This document shows, in pieces, positions 22,311 through 34,699 of a stretch of 64,000 bases of DNA. The notes under the pieces are model-generated. The model was not told the DNA's origin. It worked only from the letters and a program-made list of their open reading frames with translations, and ran no database searches. The stretch lies in assembly GCA_036898135.1 (NCBI GenBank), contig CM072516.1, positions 21,544,657 to 21,608,656 on the forward strand, given 5' to 3'. The position numbers were made by a program, and so were the translations under genes. Each line of letters opens with the position of its first letter. Within the stretch, counting starts at the first letter, position 1. This DNA comes from Oncomelania hupensis. Lineage: Eukaryota > Mollusca > Gastropoda > Littorinimorpha > Pomatiopsidae.

Positions 22311-22909
22311 AACTCTGATCTCGAGTTATAAAAAATAAATTCGCTTATCCTACTCGTCCTTCTCCGGAAATTTCAAGATTCGAATATTATAAAGTATAGG
22401 CCTAAATATTATTAGTTAGAATAGATATAGTTTATACATTTATTTACGTATAAAACAAACAATACAGGTCTAATAATTATATTCAGCTAGTGAGCTTCTT
22501 CGCTGCGCGGAGACTGACTTATAATATAATAATGTAGATTAAGCCTATGTATACTGTATAACAGTGTCTACTTGGTTCTAGGCAGGAAATGGGCAATGCT
22601 ATTATTAGCCTTTACTGCTGAGAACTAACAAAATGCAAATCAAGGAACGCAACTATTAAATATGGTCGATAATAATTGTGCTCATATTATGCTCATATTA
22701 ACAAAGTATACCGTTGCGAAATGCTAAATTTGTGTAAATCGAACAGAATTAGAAGCAACAGCGATCATTTTTAATGTCAGCTAGTCGTAGTCATGCAGGC
22801 ATCATTTCGTAACACATCGGAGAGCTTCGTTCGACTTCGGTGATTGCCTTTTTGGGCGAATGACTGGAACTAGGTTGGAAAAAACAAGTTTGCCGCTCGG
22901 ACACGCCGT

Positions 22910-23445
22910 TTAGACTCACCTTTTGCAAAAATAGAACACACACACACACACTCACAAACGCATGGGAATATATAACTAGTTGAAGGCAAAACAGAGGAAT
23001 TTGCACATAATTATGTGGTATGTTTTAGTGACTTAAATTTTATTTGAAGTCGTACACCGCCTTTAACAACTAAACTTTTTCTTTTGTTTTCTTTTTTAAG
23101 AAAAGTTATTACTATTTGTTGCATGTAAATTGCCGTCTTTTAGCATACACGACTTCACGTTGGAGTTTAGAAAAAAAAATCACCTATTTGCACGTATAGG
23201 GCGAACCATTGGTATTTAAATGACTCTCAATGGGTCCCCAGCCTGTCGTGAGGTTTCGAACAGAGTCACTATTGTGTAAAGATACTTTTGACCTTTTGAC
23301 ACTTTATTGTTCCAATTTATCCGGAAATTGGTAATTGTGAATTTGAGTGAAGATACGCGACAGACAGCGCAGATGAGGCGGCACGATGTCTTCTCTTTCT
23401 CTATCTCTCTCTCTCTATCTCTCTCTCTCTATCTCTCTCTCTCTA

Positions 23446-23500
<55 letters not shown>

Positions 23501-24660
23501 TTCTCTGTCTCTCTCTCTCGTAGAAGTTTGTGTAGTGACATCAATTGTGTGTGATGTTATCACGAGGGAGTGTACGATTTTTTTATGTTCCAATGTTATA
23601 TGGCATAGCTGGAGGGTCTCGCAGATGGACGACTGCTTTTTAGTTACTACTATTCTGTGGGGGATTACATTTTTGCTTTGTAGTTGAGCGGTTTGCTATA
23701 CATCAAACTAGTATTTTGAAACTCCTATGATTTTGAATTTATTTTTTATAAAGAGTTTTCTCTTGCTAGGAAAAACGCAGCTTGAACAAGGTAGTACAGA
23801 CTTGGAATCTAGCAGAAAGGATTTTAGGATTGTTTTATTTTGTTGTTGTGGTTATTTTAATTGTGGATGATATCACTGGTAATACTAGTTAAATTCCATT
23901 GCAATGCATCTTTATTATACGTGAGTAACTTCAATTTCCAGCTGCATGAACACGGAATGATGTTAGACTAGTTTATGTTTTACAAATTCGTGTGTGCGTG
24001 TGCGTGCGCGCGTGTGTGTGAGTGTGTGCGTGTGTGTAATAGTAAACCTAGGAGAAGGAGTATGACTTGGCGTTTCAAAACGAGTTTCTAAGCTGGTGAC
24101 GGAAATTTTGGTTCGTGTTTACATTTTTTCGTTATCTTTTTTTTTTTTTAAAGATTATTTTTTATGAGTTTTGAGTGTGTTTTGTTTGTGTGTTATCTAC
24201 AAACCTGTATTTAGTCTTTTAATACAGTATTGGAGCGGGCTTGAAGAAAATCGGTAATAGAAACTAAACTGTATAAATTGAAGAATAGCGCGGTTCTGTG
24301 TGTTTCCCTTTGGATTTGGTTTGTTCCTAACATTTGCTAATTTACAGTGATGAACGTGCATGCACGTGATGCGAATGACTTTTAGGAAAGTGTGTTCGTG
24401 AGACAAATATTACTCTATAAAACAAACACTGAATGCAAATTGTTGCTTGTGTACAATGCAATTTCGACCCTTTATCTCTTAATTTTTTAAAATAACGTGG
24501 TGAGATTTGTCCAATCATTTTCAGTTAATTTCGATGATTTAAGAAACCAAAAAGATTGGTCTGCGCATATTACCTTGTTCTTGTCCGGAGTGGAGTGGAG
24601 GTTTAGCCCGAGGGACAAACAAAGGAGGGATAAAAACTGTTGAAGGAAATATAGGACGCA
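22910..24660. other. Unassigned stretch with long (CT)n tract
   Basis: No supported gene. (CT)n with A/T interruptions lies at about 23394-23520 and a short GT tract at about 23991-24036. Confidence 0.5.
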
Positions 24661-24684
24661 TCAGATCAGATTGAAAGCTTCCTC

Positions 24685-24690
24685 TATAAA
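24685..24690 (+). promoter_or_regulatory. TATA box candidate upstream of the Lys-rich exon
   Basis: TATAAA lies 147 bp before the ATG at 24837. A start about 30 bp downstream would give a ~120-nt 5' UTR without an intervening ATG. This is inferred from motif and distance only. Confidence 0.35.
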
Positions 24691-24836
24691 CGTGTTTCGT
24701 TCAAAGGTCCTTTAAAAGGTAAAGAGCGAACCGGACGCAGGAAAGTAGACCAAACCGGAAGAAGAAAGGAGAAGAACAAGAAACAGAGGGAGTATACAAA
24801 CGTGTGAAGGACTGACTTTTGTTCATCTTCGTCACG

Positions 24837-24978
24837 ATGCCTCCCGGGTCTGCGACGGTGAAGAAAGAGAAGGATAGCAAAGACAAGGAGAAGGACAGCA
24901 AAGACAAAGAGAAGGACAGCAAAGACAAGGAAATGGATAAGAAGGATGGCAAGAAGGAAAAGGAGGAGAAATTTGACT
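24837..24978 (+). CDS. Putative first exon, Lys/Asp/Glu-rich N-terminus
   Basis: An ATG in fair context (CACGATGC) opens 47 codons, starting MPPGSATVKKEKD. Three tandem copies of a KEKDSKD heptad follow, then KKDGKKEKEEKFDC. The exon ends at a strong splice donor, ACT|GTGAGTAT (donor 24979-24984). Highly charged, disordered N-termini of this kind occur in many membrane-channel and cytoskeletal proteins, so no function can be assigned. Codon use is not a pure microsatellite, since synonymous changes separate the heptads. That favours a real exon. The remaining exons are not recognisable in the window. Confidence 0.45.
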
Positions 24979-25138
24979 GTGAGTATAATTTAAGTTCAAT
25001 AAATTTTAAGTTCGTACATCTTTATTTTTTTTTTAATAATTAAAAAGGAAAAATAAAAAGGCTTCGAATTTGATTGGCTGTAGCTGCATCCTGCTTGCCA
25101 CAGGCACATAACACATGTTTATTTATTATTTATCAATA

Positions 25139-25390
25139 TTACAAATACTTTTTAAAAATAAAAACATTGTCCGCTTCCTCTAAGATGGGCTTCCACATCT
25201 TCAGAACTTTATCACTCCAGTTTTGAAAAGCTTTTATAATGTAAACAAAATGGGCATGTCTGTTTAATAGAAGTTCGTGTATTTCAAAACATTTCGGACA
25301 AGTTTTGCGTCTTGCACCGGGGCTGTATGCCTTTGAGTGTCTGTGACAGTGTTGGACAGACATTCTCCGTTCGTGTGTCTGTACATCACT
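25139..25390 (-). CDS. Uncharacterised C-terminal ORF, possibly the next exon of the minus-strand gene
   Basis: On the minus strand about 80 codons read with normal composition. They include KTCPKCFEIHELLLNRHAHF and IIKAFQNWSDKVLKMWKPIL and end at a stop at 25139. The 5' side runs into the CTT microsatellite, where the frame has no meaning, so the true start must be a splice acceptor (one candidate is AACAG near 25267). A CPKC pair is the only motif. It lies downstream of the exon at 25581-25793 on the same strand and could be its continuation. Evidence is weak. Confidence 0.3.
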   Translation of the reverse strand, partial: SDVQTHERRMSVQHCHRHSKAYSPGARRKTCPKCFEIHELLLNRHAHFVYIIKAFQNWSDKVLKMWKPILEEADNVFIFKKYL

Positions 25391-25514
25391 CTTTCTTCTT
25401 CTTCTTCTTCTTCTTCTTCTTCTTCTTCTTCTTCTTCTTCTTCTTCTTCTTCTTCCTCTTCGTATTCTCTCTTCTTCTTCTTCTTCTTCTTCTTCTTCTT
25501 CTTCTTCTTCTTCT
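25388..25514. repeat. (CTT)n arrays
   Basis: Two CTT arrays (about 25388-25456 and 25471-25514) lie in what would be an intron of the minus-strand gene candidate. Confidence 0.96.
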
Positions 25515-25580
25515 CGTTGGTCATTCTCCTTCCTCTCCTTCTCTTGTACGTGTCCACATCCTTCTCCTTCTCCCACTTAC

Positions 25581-25793
25581 CTAGTCCAGAATTTAGGTCC
25601 ATAACAAAACCCACTTTTCTTAGCATAAGCGAGCAGCGGGATAGAAAAACAGTCAGACGGGTAGTGTAGTTTACTTTGTTGGTACATGTTCTTAGGCTAC
25701 GTGCAATGAGTGCTCCTACTAATATATCGTCGTACAATACAGCACGCAGGTGTGTCCCTTGTATCATTCCTAGGGCATTGATGTACGTTTGAG
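25581..25793 (-). CDS. Putative internal exon, 71 codons, unknown protein
   Basis: The minus-strand frame reads QTYINALGMIQGTHLRAVL, YDDILVGALIARSL, NKVNYTTRLTVFLSRCSLML and RKVGFVMDLNSGLG, with ordinary globular composition and no low complexity. It is bounded by an acceptor (TATTTAG before 25793) and a consensus donor GTAAGTGG (25575-25580 on the plus strand read in reverse). The 213-nt length keeps the phase the same at both ends. I do not recognise the family. Reading through the donor would run into the CTT microsatellite, which supports splicing. This is one of the two best host-exon candidates in the window. Confidence 0.5.
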
Positions 25794-26032
25794 CTAAATA
25801 TTCCAGCAAACAAGGAATGTACAGTTGTTTTTACTTGTTTTTTAAAGTGACGCATTGTGTATTTTTCTACCCACGACGTGCAGCGAAGGAGAGCAAGTAC
25901 AATAGAAGTAAGATTACTTGGTACTTGTTTGAATGTTTGTAACAGAGCTAACTCATAGATTACCTTAGGAAAATCGCGGATGAATGTGTGTGTGTGTGTG
26001 GGTGTGTGTGTGTGTGTGTGTGTGGGTGTGAA

Positions 26033-26435
26033 CTTGTAAAAGCGACCAAATGGGTTTCAGAACTGTCTTTTTGATTACAAAGTGGGTTTATTTGCTTGGA
26101 ACCCATTTTGTTTCATGACCCCATTTTGTTCTAAGTGCGCGGGAGTGCTCTTTTAGTGCTTGGGAGTGCAGTTGTAGTGCATAAGAGTGTTTTAAGTACA
26201 TAGGAGTGCACTATCCGGGACGGAGAAAATACAGTGAATTTTTGGAAAAGTTTGAAGCAAAATTCGACCTATTTCGTCGCCTATGGGAGACGAAATAGGT
26301 CAACTTTCTAGAGAAGGGTTAGGGTAAGGGCTAGTTGCAGCGCTGCAACTAACCCTTGCCCTAACCCTTTTCCATCAAAAAATGACTTTCCGATTCCTAC
26401 ATTCTTAAATTAACCCATTTTGTATCGAATACAAG
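26033..26435. mobile_element. Palindrome-rich inverted-repeat element P1, copy a
   Basis: Ends CTTGTA (26033) and TACAAG (26435) begin imperfect inverted repeats that run on to a shared AAATGGGTT. (GT)n tracts abut both sides. The interior holds a 36-bp near-palindrome centred on CCTATGGG (26266-26301) and a 56-bp near-palindrome of TTAGGG-like motifs around GTTGCAGCGCTGCAAC (26314-26369). The block 26132-26227 is repeated inverted at 29318-29424 in copy b. It has no coding sequence. Confidence 0.75.
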
Positions 26436-26716
26436 TATGTGTGTGGGTGTGTGTGTGTGGGTGTGTGTATGGGTGTGTGGGTGTGTATGTGTGTGTGTGA
26501 AAGGAAATCCTGTATTTTTGGCATTCTATTAATAAGTTTACTCTTATTTGTGGTCAGTTGGGTAGTAAAAAAAATCTCTGTGTGGATGCAAGGAGACCAA
26601 ATCACCTTAAACATGCTGGAAATTCATCTACTGATCTATCTGAACATTAAAATAACATTTTAAAAAACCATAAACCTACGTATTTGTAAAATTATATCCT
26701 AATAAAATTAATCTGT

Positions 26717-26962
26717 CAAAATCCTATCCTATCCTATTCTATCCTATCACGTAACTCGGAGGTCGTAGGGGCACCACAGATGATCGTTTAACCAGCGTAC
26801 TCCATCTTTCCATGTCCTCAGCGACCCTGATGGTTTCGCTCAGTGTCAAACCAGTCCATTCTCGAATGTTGTCCTCCCACCTCTTTTTCGGTCTCCCTCT
26901 TCTTCTACCTCCTTGCACTGTGCCTTGCATGATGGTCTTTGCAAGACCTGATGATCTGGTGA
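26717..26962 (-). mobile_element. 5'-truncated LINE, endonuclease-RT type, C-terminal end
   Basis: The minus-strand frame reads VTRSSGLAKTIMQGTVQGG, RRRGRPKKRWEDNIREWTGL and VKRSSVVPLRPPSYVIG, then a stop and an (ATAGG)n tail (26717-26747). This is the C-terminus of RTE-like LINE reverse transcriptases commonly found in animals. Two more copies of the family lie at 62.1 and 63.76 kb. It is truncated at the TRSSG region, about 75 residues before the stop. Confidence 0.85.
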
Positions 26963-26999
26963 CGTCAATAGATATAAATAAATACATACAACCACGCAC

Positions 27000-27735
27000 A
27001 CCTGAGGGTTTTTTTTTTTTTTAAAAAGAAGAAGGCAACTATATTGAAATGCCAAAGATGCGGGATTTTCGTATAAAAACATTGGATCCAGGATCTCCTT
27101 GGTTAATCCCATATTTTCACGGATTAATACTTTGCCTTGTGCCATAATATATTATTGAGATTTTTTTTTTCCTCCTCCTTCTCTTCTCTTTGCACCTCCT
27201 CTCCCACCACCACCCACCTTCTTCTTACCTCCCTTGTTTTGAACAGTAAGCTTATGTCCAGAATATGTGTCCTTAATAGTCCTTTATATTTTTTTTCATC
27301 CGCAAAAGAAAAATAAAATAAAGTGTAAAAAAAAACTCCACATAATAATACGGAAATACGAGGGGAAACAACTTTGGCCGGCTTGTCAGCACGTTGCGCC
27401 AACGTTCAGACGGACATTCTTTGCAAACGAACACATTTTCTCGCCTACAATTTCTGCTCTGTCCTCTTTCAAACCTTATGGATCAACCGAAAGGTTGATC
27501 TCAGTTGCAATCCTGGCTAGCTCCACTAGTTCGGCCTTGCACTGGCCTGCAACCACCACCCCCTTTCGCCAAAGAAAAGCTTGCAGCTCGGGGTAGCTTT
27601 CATAGTGTTCTAAGACGGGATGTCCGCCCGGATAACTCTAGGTAACTAAAAACAAAACAAAAAGACAAGTTACCTCCCATTTCCGAAAACGGTCTATTAC
27701 CTTACTGTATTATTATTAAACTATGTTGTACACAG
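27000..27735. other. Unassigned non-coding stretch
   Basis: No supported gene was seen. There is a CT-rich patch at about 27170-27235. Confidence 0.45.
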
Positions 27736-27744
27736 TATCCACCC

Positions 27745-28315
27745 GTGTATAAATAGTATCCCCATTTTCTGGAAATGTAGTGCTTTAATTTCCACTGTTG
27801 CTGTCTTTCTCTTTTATTCTTTCTCATTCCTACTCTGTTTTATCAGTCTACTACATGTTATCTTCTTCGCTAGACCAGTCACCTACCTTTTTTCTTGGGA
27901 ACTCTCCCACAACTCTTTATTTGTATATGGGGTCTGTAGGGTCAGCTGGGGGATATTGGACTCTTTCTGCCAGGTGGTCACTATGGCTTTCTATGGTATT
28001 ATTTAGCAATGTGGACATTTTATATGTATGTGTTTCGTTAATATTTTATCATGATGTTTATATTCTATTTTGTTTTTGTAAACGGGAGTTCGATGAATTA
28101 GAGTAAAGCCTCAGCGTCCCCTGAATCGGATGCCTTTATTGTAAAGTGGCTGGTAGAGTGCCTTCAGTGTTACCATTAGAGTTGTTTCAGCAGATCTTTT
28201 ATATGGATCAGATGTGAGTCCTCTTTCAGCCAAGTTATGGCCCTGATTTGATGGTCCTGATTCGGCTCTTTTCAGTCCGCTGGACCCTATAAACAATGAA
28301 TAACTATCTAACTGA
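27745..28315 (+). mobile_element. Family A retroposon, copy 2
   Basis: It matches copy 1 from GTATAAATAGTATCCCCA to CCGCTGGACCCTATAAACAATG, ending in a short AACT-type tail. The extreme 5' G-rich start is missing or diverged. No clear target duplication was found. Confidence 0.85.
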
Positions 28316-28629
28316 ATAGTATTGTCGCGCATAATAAAGAACAGTGATTGTACATGTATGTACCATAATACTGAAAAGCCGTGTGACGCACGTCATGTGA
28401 GGAGGGGGATGGGTAAGGATGAGAGGGGGTAGGGGTAGAGGGTGGGGGAAATAACAAGCATTGTCTGTTTGACCTATTGCAGTTGGTGTTGTTGATTGAG
28501 TATAGTATTAAGTTCTGTTTTTAATTCAGTAGTTCAGATCAAAAGCAACAACAGCAATAAGGCCGCAATTGGGTGTATCGAGCGGCTTGAGTTAGAACTT
28601 GTATTGCTTCTTGAGCTTGAAAAGCGACA

Positions 28630-28682
<53 letters not shown>

Positions 28683-28690
28683 ACACATGT
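28630..28690. repeat. (CA)n microsatellite bordering P1 copy b
   Basis: A CA tract immediately left of the inverted-repeat element. Confidence 0.95.
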
Positions 28691-28694
28691 ACGC

Positions 28695-29509
28695 CGTCAC
28701 AAATGGGGTAATTTTAATCGGGTAGCACAGGAAATGGGTAGGGTAAGGGCTAGTTACCGCGCTGCCTTAACCCTACCCGTTTTCGAAAAATTTGACCTAG
28801 TTCGTGTCCTATAGGGGACGAACTAGGTCAAGTTTTGCCAACACGGGTAGGGTAAGGAATTTTCTTAAACGGGTAGGTTAAGGCCTTTTTCCAAAAGGGT
28901 TAGGGTTAGGGCTAGTTGCAGCGCTGCAACTAGCCCTGACCCTAACCCTTTTCGAAAACGGGTGCACTTACCCTACCCGTTTTCGAAAAAGTTGACCTAG
29001 TTCTTCTCCTATAGGACACGAACTAGGTCAAATTTTTCGAAAACGGGTGCACTTAACCTACCCGTTTTGGACAAAACTTGACCTAGTTCGTCTCCTATAG
29101 GGGACGAAGTAGGTCACATTTTTCGAAAACGGGTGCAGTTAACCTACCCGTTTTCGACAAAACTTGACCTAGTTCGTCTCCTATAGGGGACGAAGTAGGT
29201 CAAACATTTCGAAAACGGGTGCCCTTAACTTACCCGTCTTCGAAAACTTGACCTACTTCGTGTCCTATAGGGGACGAACTAGGTCGACAATTCTTCAAAA
29301 TTTCTTCGGAAATGGACTGGAAGTTCTCCGTCCCGGATAGAGCACTCCCTTGTACTTAAAACACTCCCATGCACTACAACTGCACTCCCATGCACTAAAA
29401 GAGCACTCCCGTGTACTTAGGACAAATGAGGAATGGCAGAAAAATGGGGAAGGAGCAAATTACCCCATTTGATACTAAGAACGTCAAATTCCGTTCCTCA
29501 TTTGTGACG
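28695..29509. mobile_element. Palindrome-array element P1, copy b (815 bp)
   Basis: Ends CGTCACAAATGGGG (28695) and TCATTTGTGACG (29509) are inverted repeats, with (CA)n outside on both sides. Inside are five 36-bp near-palindromes centred on CCTATAGG at 28794-28829, 28994-29029, 29080-29115, 29166-29201 and 29250-29285. The last four are spaced 86, 86 and 84 bp, a tandem array whose linker is also self-complementary (CGAAAACGGGT). A 56-bp TTAGGG-like palindrome lies at 28895-28950. The right arm shares an inverted block with copy a. Confidence 0.8.
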
Positions 29510-29544
29510 TTTCACAGCCACACACGCACACACACAGTCACAAA

Positions 29545-29546
29545 CA

Positions 29547-29592
<46 letters not shown>
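29545..29592. repeat. (CA)n microsatellite
   Basis: CA tract between P1 copy b and the following SINE. Confidence 0.95.
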
Positions 29593-29595
<3 letters not shown>

Positions 29596-29602
29596 GGTCA
29601 TA

Positions 29603-29792
29603 TATGTGGCGCAGTGGATAAGTCGCCGGTTTCCTATGCCGAAGATCGCGGGTTCGATTCCCGCAAGGGGCGAACGTATGTGACTTAGGTACGAGACTAT
29701 TGAGGTCACCGAGGGTTTTCTCCGGGCACTCCGGTTTCCTCCCTCCCTTCAAAATAATATTGGATGCAGTCAAATTAATCTTTAAAAAATAC
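29603..29792 (+). mobile_element. tRNA-derived SINE with the same central domain as at 1.9 kb
   Basis: A box TGGCGCAGTGG (29607-29617) and B box GGTTCGATTCC (29651-29661) define a tRNA head different from that of the 1.9-kb SINE. The conserved central block TTTTCTCCGGGCACTCCGG follows at 29713-29743. The 3' part is short and A/T-rich. Confidence 0.88.
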
Positions 29793-29799
29793 AAAACTA

Positions 29800-30605
<806 letters not shown>

Positions 30606-30889
30606 CTTAGCCGGAAGTCCTTATTCGCCACTACTATAAAGTTTGTCTCCTATGGACGCTGATCTGGGCACGTGCTGAGAGCTGCTGATCGGCCTGCTGT
30701 GTGCTCAAAACCACCCAAATCGTTATAGCCGACATTTCCTTACCGAACGTTTAACCGTTTCTGAGATAAATAAATAAACAAAATGTCCACAAACTGCAAT
30801 AGCCTCATTCCGCGCGCTTCCATTAAAAATCCAAATTGAGGTTTCAGCATGTTTTCCCATATAGACCAAAAAATTCATGTGTTTTCTAC

Positions 30890-30980
30890 CAAGCATTCGT
30901 AGCTTAGTGGTTTAATCTTTCGCCTACGGTTTCGGGCGACCCAAGATCGATACTCACGCGGGCCTTTTTTTTTTTTTTTT
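30890..30980 (+). mobile_element. tRNA-like retroposon segment (repeated at 31571, 32980, 33612)
   Basis: GTAGCTTAGTGG and a degenerate B box (AGATCGATACTC) are followed by a T run. The related segment at 31571-31640 has TAGCTTAGTTAG and AGTTCAAATCTCACCC. Each occurs twice because of the 2.1-kb duplication. They look like tRNA-derived SINE heads. The stems are not intact enough for tRNA genes. Confidence 0.5.
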
Positions 30981-31029
30981 AAACACTACAATATGGATAT
31001 TTTTTTTTAATTTAGACTTTTCACATTTC

Positions 31030-31114
<85 letters not shown>

Positions 31115-31139
31115 GTTATTATTATTATTATTAATAAAC

Positions 31140-31228
<89 letters not shown>

Positions 31229-31334
31229 CATTATTATTATATCAAATTTTCTTTTAAAACCTTAGTGTTTTTTATGATTTCTATTTGTATTATTCTATAT
31301 TCAATATTATTATTAGTAGTAGTAGTATTAGTAT

Positions 31335-31367
<33 letters not shown>

Positions 31368-31717
31368 TAGTAGGCCTGCTGTGTGCTCAAAACCAGCAAA
31401 ATCGTTTTAGCCGACATTTCCTTACCGATCGTTTAACCGTTTCTGAGATAAATAAATAAACAAAATGTCCACAAACTGTAATAGCCTCATTCCGCGCGCT
31501 TCCATTAAAAATCAAATTGAGGTTTCAGCATGTTTTCCCATATAGACCAAAAAATTGATGGTATTTCTAGGAAGCGTTGGTAGCTTAGTTAGTAAAACCA
31601 TTCGCCTACCGTGCAGTGCGACCGAAGTTCAAATCTCACCCGGCACCCTTATTTTTTTTTTTTTTAGTACACTAAAATATGGATATTTTTCTTTTTAATT
31701 TAGGCTTTTTACCTTTA

Positions 31718-31784
<67 letters not shown>

Positions 31785-31818
31785 GTTATTATTATTATTT
31801 ATAAACTAATAATAATAA

Positions 31819-31876
<58 letters not shown>

Positions 31877-31945
31877 CTTATATCAAATTTTCTTTTAAAA
31901 CCTTGGTGTTTTTTATGATTTCTATTTGTATTATTCTATATTCAA

Positions 31946-31990
<45 letters not shown>

Positions 31991-32108
31991 TTATAAACTA
32001 ATAATAATAATAATTATTATTCTTATAATAACAATTATACTATCTTATATCAAATTTTCTTTTAAAACCTTGGTGTTTTTTCTGATTTCTATTTGTATTA
32101 TTCTATAT

Positions 32109-32145
<37 letters not shown>

Positions 32146-32289
32146 TACCAAGGATCGGGATGGGGTGGTACGTGTAGGTAAATGGGGGCTACGGGTAGGT
32201 TTAAAGGGGCATGGGTAGGCATAACGGGGATACGGGTATATATAAGGGGGTATGGTGATGGTCGATTCCTTTCATCCATACCTGCGAAA

Positions 32290-32490
32290 CGATCAACGGG
32301 GAAGTATCAAGGAGGGTACAGTTAGGAACCAAGGGGGTATGGAAGGAATCAAGGGGGTATGGGGAGGTATCAAGTGGGTTCGGGGAGGTATCAAGGGGGT
32401 ATGATGAGGCATCATGGGGGGGGGACGGGGAGATATCAGGGGGGGGGGTATGGTGAGGTATCAAGGGGGATATGGGGAGGTATCATCGTC
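32290..32490 (+). repeat. G-rich minisatellite, ~20-bp units
   Basis: Units of the type AAGGGGGTATGGGGAGGTATC repeat about ten times. The equivalent array in unit 2 is at about 34390-34580. The G runs (up to nine) make quadruplex formation likely. Confidence 0.85.
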
Positions 32491-32579
32491 CAAATGAAAC
32501 TCGCAGACAAAAGTTCTCTCTGTCTACATTTTAAACAGCATCATGTGTACCCTGGCTTGCCAGGGTACAAAAACCACTA

Positions 32580-32690
<111 letters not shown>

Positions 32691-33134
32691 CTTAGCCGGA
32701 AGTCCTTCTTCGCCTCTACTATAAAGTTTGTCTCCTATGGACGCTGATCTGGGCAGGTGCTGAGCGCTGCTGATCGGCCTGCTGTGTGCTCAAAACCAGC
32801 CAAATCGTTATAGTCGACATTTCCTTACCGAACGTTTAACCGTTTCTGAGATAAATAAATAAACAAAATGTCCACAAACTGCAATAGCCTCATTCCGCGC
32901 GCTTCCATTAAAAATCAAATTGAGGTTTCAGCATGTTTTCCCATATAGACCAAAAAATTCATGGATTTTTCTACGAAGACTTGGTAGCTTAGTGGGTTAA
33001 TCTTTCGCCTAAGGTTTCGGGCGACCCAAGCTCGATACTCACAAGGGCCATATTTTTTTTAAAGTTTTTTTTTTTTTTTTTTTTTTTACACTACAATATG
33101 GATTTTTTTTTTGTATTTAGACTTTTTACCTTTA

Positions 33135-33222
<88 letters not shown>

Positions 33223-33250
33223 AATAAACTAATAATAATAATAATAATAA

Positions 33251-33296
<46 letters not shown>

Positions 33297-33361
33297 CAAA
33301 TTTTCTTTTAAAACCTTGGTGTTTTTTATGATTTCTATTTGTATTATTCTATATTCAATAT

Positions 33362-33415
<54 letters not shown>

Positions 33416-33769
33416 GCCTGCTGTGTGCTCAAAACCAGCGAAATCGTTTTAGCCGACATTTCCTTACCGAACGTTTAACCGTTTCTGAGATAAATAAATA
33501 AACAAAATGTCCACAAACTGTAATAGCCTCATTCCGCGCGCTTCCATTAAAAATCAAATTGAGGTTTCAGCATGTTTTCCCATATAGACCAAAAAATTGA
33601 TGATATTTCTAGGAAGCGTTGGTAGCTTAGTTAGTAAAACCATTCGCCTACCGTGCAGTGCGACCGAAGTTCAAATCTCACCCTTCCCCTTATTTTTGTT
33701 TTTTTTAGTACACTAAAATATGGATATTTTTCTTTTTAATTTAGGCTTTTTACCTTTAATTTATTATTA

Positions 33770-33834
<65 letters not shown>

Positions 33835-33853
33835 TATAAACTAATAATAATAA

Positions 33854-33914
<61 letters not shown>

Positions 33915-33983
33915 CTTATATCAAATTTTCTTTTAAAACCTTGGTGTTTTTTATGATTTCTATTTGTATTATTCTATATTCAA

Positions 33984-34043
<60 letters not shown>

Positions 34044-34161
34044 TTATAAACTAATAATAATAATTATTATTATTATTCTTATAATAACAATTATACTATC
34101 TTATATCAAATTTTATTTTAAAACCTTGGTGTTTTTTCTGATTTCTATTTGTATTATTCTA

Positions 34162-34227
<66 letters not shown>

Positions 34228-34699
34228 TACTACTACTACTACCAAGGATCGGGATGGGGTGGTACGTGTAGGTAAAAGGGGGCTACGGGTAGGTTTAAAG
34301 GGGCATGGGTAGGCATAACGGGGATACGGGTATATATAAGGGGGTATGGTGATGGTCGATTCCTTTCATCCATACCTGCGAAACGATCAACGGGGAGGTA
34401 TCAAGGAGGGTACTGTTAGGAACCAAGGGGGTATGGAAGGAATCAAGGGGGTATGGGGAGGTATCAAGTGGGTTCGGGGAGATATCAAGGGGGTATGATG
34501 AGGCATCATGGGGGGGGGACGGGGAGATATCAGGGGGGGGGTATGGTGAGGTATCAAGGGGGATATGGGGAGGTATCATCGTCCAAATGAAACTCGCAGA
34601 CAAAAGTTCTCTCTGTCTACATTTTAAACAGCATCATGTGTACCCTGGCTTGTCAGGGTACAAAAACCACTAGTGTATATATATATATATATCACATAA

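Larger units (their letters stand above)
20955..22893. repeat. 1.94-kb segment bounded by ~110-bp inverted repeats
   Basis: AACTTGTTTTTTCCAACCTAG and the following ~90 bp (20955-21072) are repeated in reverse complement at 22787-22893. The left arm has an extra internal 19-bp duplication (AGTCGAGCGAAGCTATCCG). The interior holds long AAT tracts, an ACT tract and two family A retroposon tails. No transposase is seen. It could be a non-autonomous foldback element or two opposed copies of one repeat. Confidence 0.65.

Noticed and set aside
28794..29285. CRISPR array (regular 86-bp spacing of repeats)
   Set aside because: The spacers are also repeated, units are palindromic and 36 bp is part of an 86-bp tandem unit. 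The context is animal nuclear DNA with no cas genes.
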